Assembly: GCF_020882245.1 (NCBI RefSeq)
Contig: NC_083597.1
Span: forward strand, 49,950,152-50,014,151
Direction: 5' to 3'
Length of the DNA stretch: 64,000 nt
DNA from: Rhopalosiphum padi
Taxonomy: Eukaryota > Arthropoda > Insecta > Hemiptera > Aphididae
This document shows positions 62,560 to 64,000 of this stretch, piece after piece. The translations under genes were made by a program, and so were the position numbers. The notes under the pieces were generated by a model that was not told where the DNA came from, searched no databases, and worked only from the letters and a program-made list of their open reading frames with translations. The first letter of the stretch is position 1; each line of letters opens with the position of its first letter.

Positions 62560-64000
62560 TTCTAATGCTGCAAGACGTCCTCCGTGTTGAAGTGCCGACA
62601 CATTTTCCATCAGCACAATAACAAATTCTTCTTCACTAATAAATATTATATATTTATATAAAGTATACTGTACTTACTACGATTCTAAAAATTATAATAT
62701 CATACAAACAAATCCTTTGAATGTTGATATTAACATGAGCTTCTTATTGATGCTGCCAATCTTCCTCTGGGTTGAAACGAAGCCGAGTGCCGCCACATTT
62801 CCCATCAGCTTTGTGACAAATTCTTCTTCACTAATAAATATTATATAATTATATATAGTATACTATAGCTACTAAGATTCTAATAATTATAATATAATAC
62901 AAACAAATTCTTTGGGCAGTTGATTATCCGTTGAATTTCTTTTTGATGCTGCAAATCTTCCTCCGGGTTGAAACGAAGCCGAGTGCCACACATTTTCCAT
63001 CAACTCAATGACAAATTCTTCTTCACTAATAAATAATATATATTTATATAAAGTATACTATACCTACTACGATTCTAAAAATTATAATATATTACCAACA
63101 AATCCTTTGGGCAGTTGATCATCAGTTGAATTTCTTTTTGTTGCTGCCAGACGTCCTCCGTGTTGAAATACAGCCGAGTGCCGACACATATTCCATCAGT
63201 TTTGTGACAACTTCTTCTTCACTAATAAATATTATATAATTATATATAGTATACTATAGCTACTAAGATTCTAATAATTATAATATAATACAAACAAATT
63301 CTTTGGGCAGTTGATTATCCGTTGAATTTCTTTTTGATGCTGCAAATCTTCCTCCGGGTTGAAACGAAGCCGAGTGCCACACATTTTCCATCAGCTCAAT
63401 GACAAATTCTTCGTCGGTGGATAGTCCATGATCCAGTTAAATGTTCTGTTCCTATAAAACTTCAACTAATATGCAGATTAAATGTATTTTAAACTTATAA
63501 TATAATGCAAACAAATCCTTTCAACAGTTGACATTAAGATGAGCTTCTATTGATGCTGCCAATCTTCCCCCGGGTTGAAACGAAGCCGAGTGCCGCCACA
63601 TTTCCCATCAGCTTTGTGACAAATTCTTCTTCACTAATAAATATTAAATAATTATATATAATATACTGTACCTACTACGATTATAAAAGTTATAATATAT
63701 TACAAACAAATCCTTTCGACAGTTGATTATCAGTTGAATTTCTTTTTGATGCTGCAAATCTTCCTCCGGGTTAAAACGAAGCCGAGTGCTGGCACATTTC
63801 CCATCAGCTTTGTGACAAATTCTTCTTCACTAATAAATATTAAATAATTATATATAATATACTATACCTACTACGATTCTAAAAATTATAATATATTACC
63901 AACAAATCCTTTGGGCAGTTGATCATCAGTTGAATTTCTTTTTGCTGCTGCCAGACGTCCTCGGTGTTGAAACGAAGCCGAGTGCCGACACATTTTCCTT
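62560..64000. repeat. ~195-bp satellite array, at least 7.5 units, running off the window
   Basis: The marker 'acaa(a/c)ttctt' occurs at 62621, 62816, 63011, 63207, 63402, 63619 and 63815, giving spacings of 195, 195, 196, 195, 217 and 196. Each unit has a GC-richer core of ~105 bp ('gcctcc/cttcctccgggttgaa', 'cgaagccgagtgcc', 'cacattt(t/c)ccatcag') and an AT-rich spacer of ~90 bp ('actaataaatatta', 'agtatactatacctactac'). Units fall into variants by the start of the core: 'gccagacgtcctc' versus 'gcaaatcttcctc' versus 'gccaatcttcctc'. The first unit lacks ~10 bp and its outer flank is unrelated, marking the array edge. The unit following 63402 has a different, longer spacer. On the - strand the cores resemble exons. 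Confidence 0.92.

Noticed and set aside
62560..64000. CRISPR-like array
   Set aside because: The 195-bp units are whole-unit tandem repeats with related spacers in a eukaryotic genome, not short repeats with unique spacers.
1..64000. tRNA, rRNA, snRNA or microRNA genes
   Set aside because: No tRNA B-box-like sequence with a matching cloverleaf and no rRNA was recognised by eye. A covariance-model search (tRNAscan-SE, Rfam) would be decisive.

Overview
This is AT-rich, intron-rich animal nuclear DNA, most likely from an aphid (Hemiptera: Aphididae). The basis is insect-type gene families with short introns, frequent 'taggtaccta'-like words, and many hAT-type miniature elements. Species is not determined. 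All calls come from reading the sequence; no search was run.

Three complete protein genes are visible, each assembled exon by exon with consistent splice phases. (1) A GMC-family FAD oxidoreductase (glucose-dehydrogenase-like), + strand, 288-5001, 9 coding exons, 623 codons. (2) IRE1, the ER-stress sensor kinase/RNase, - strand, 9181-5125, 17 exons, 951 codons, with kinase and RNase catalytic residues present. It is convergent with gene 1; the stops are 123 bp apart and the two poly(A) signals nearly touch. (3) Galactokinase, + strand, 37059-49003, 8 coding exons, 397 codons, with all three GHMP/galactokinase motifs. A CpG-rich stretch about 4.7 kb upstream ends in a good splice donor and may be its untranslated first exon.

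The three genes form no operon or pathway. IRE1 acts in the unfolded protein response, galactokinase starts the Leloir pathway, and the GMC enzyme is a secretory-pathway oxidoreductase of unknown substrate.

The rest is non-coding. About 9.5-37 kb and 49-62.5 kb hold decayed transposons. There are two hAT transposase relics, at least eight hAT-like short elements (five with clear 8-bp target duplications), a pogo-like element with TA duplication, a Helitron 3' end, two Jockey-like non-LTR relics on the - strand, other inverted-repeat elements and hairpins, and simple repeats. The right edge (about 62560 to the end) is a tandem array of ~195-bp units that continues past the window. Its GC-richer cores look exon-like on the - strand; this is the most unusual feature here. 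I found no convincing new multi-gene system and no tRNA, rRNA or CRISPR array.
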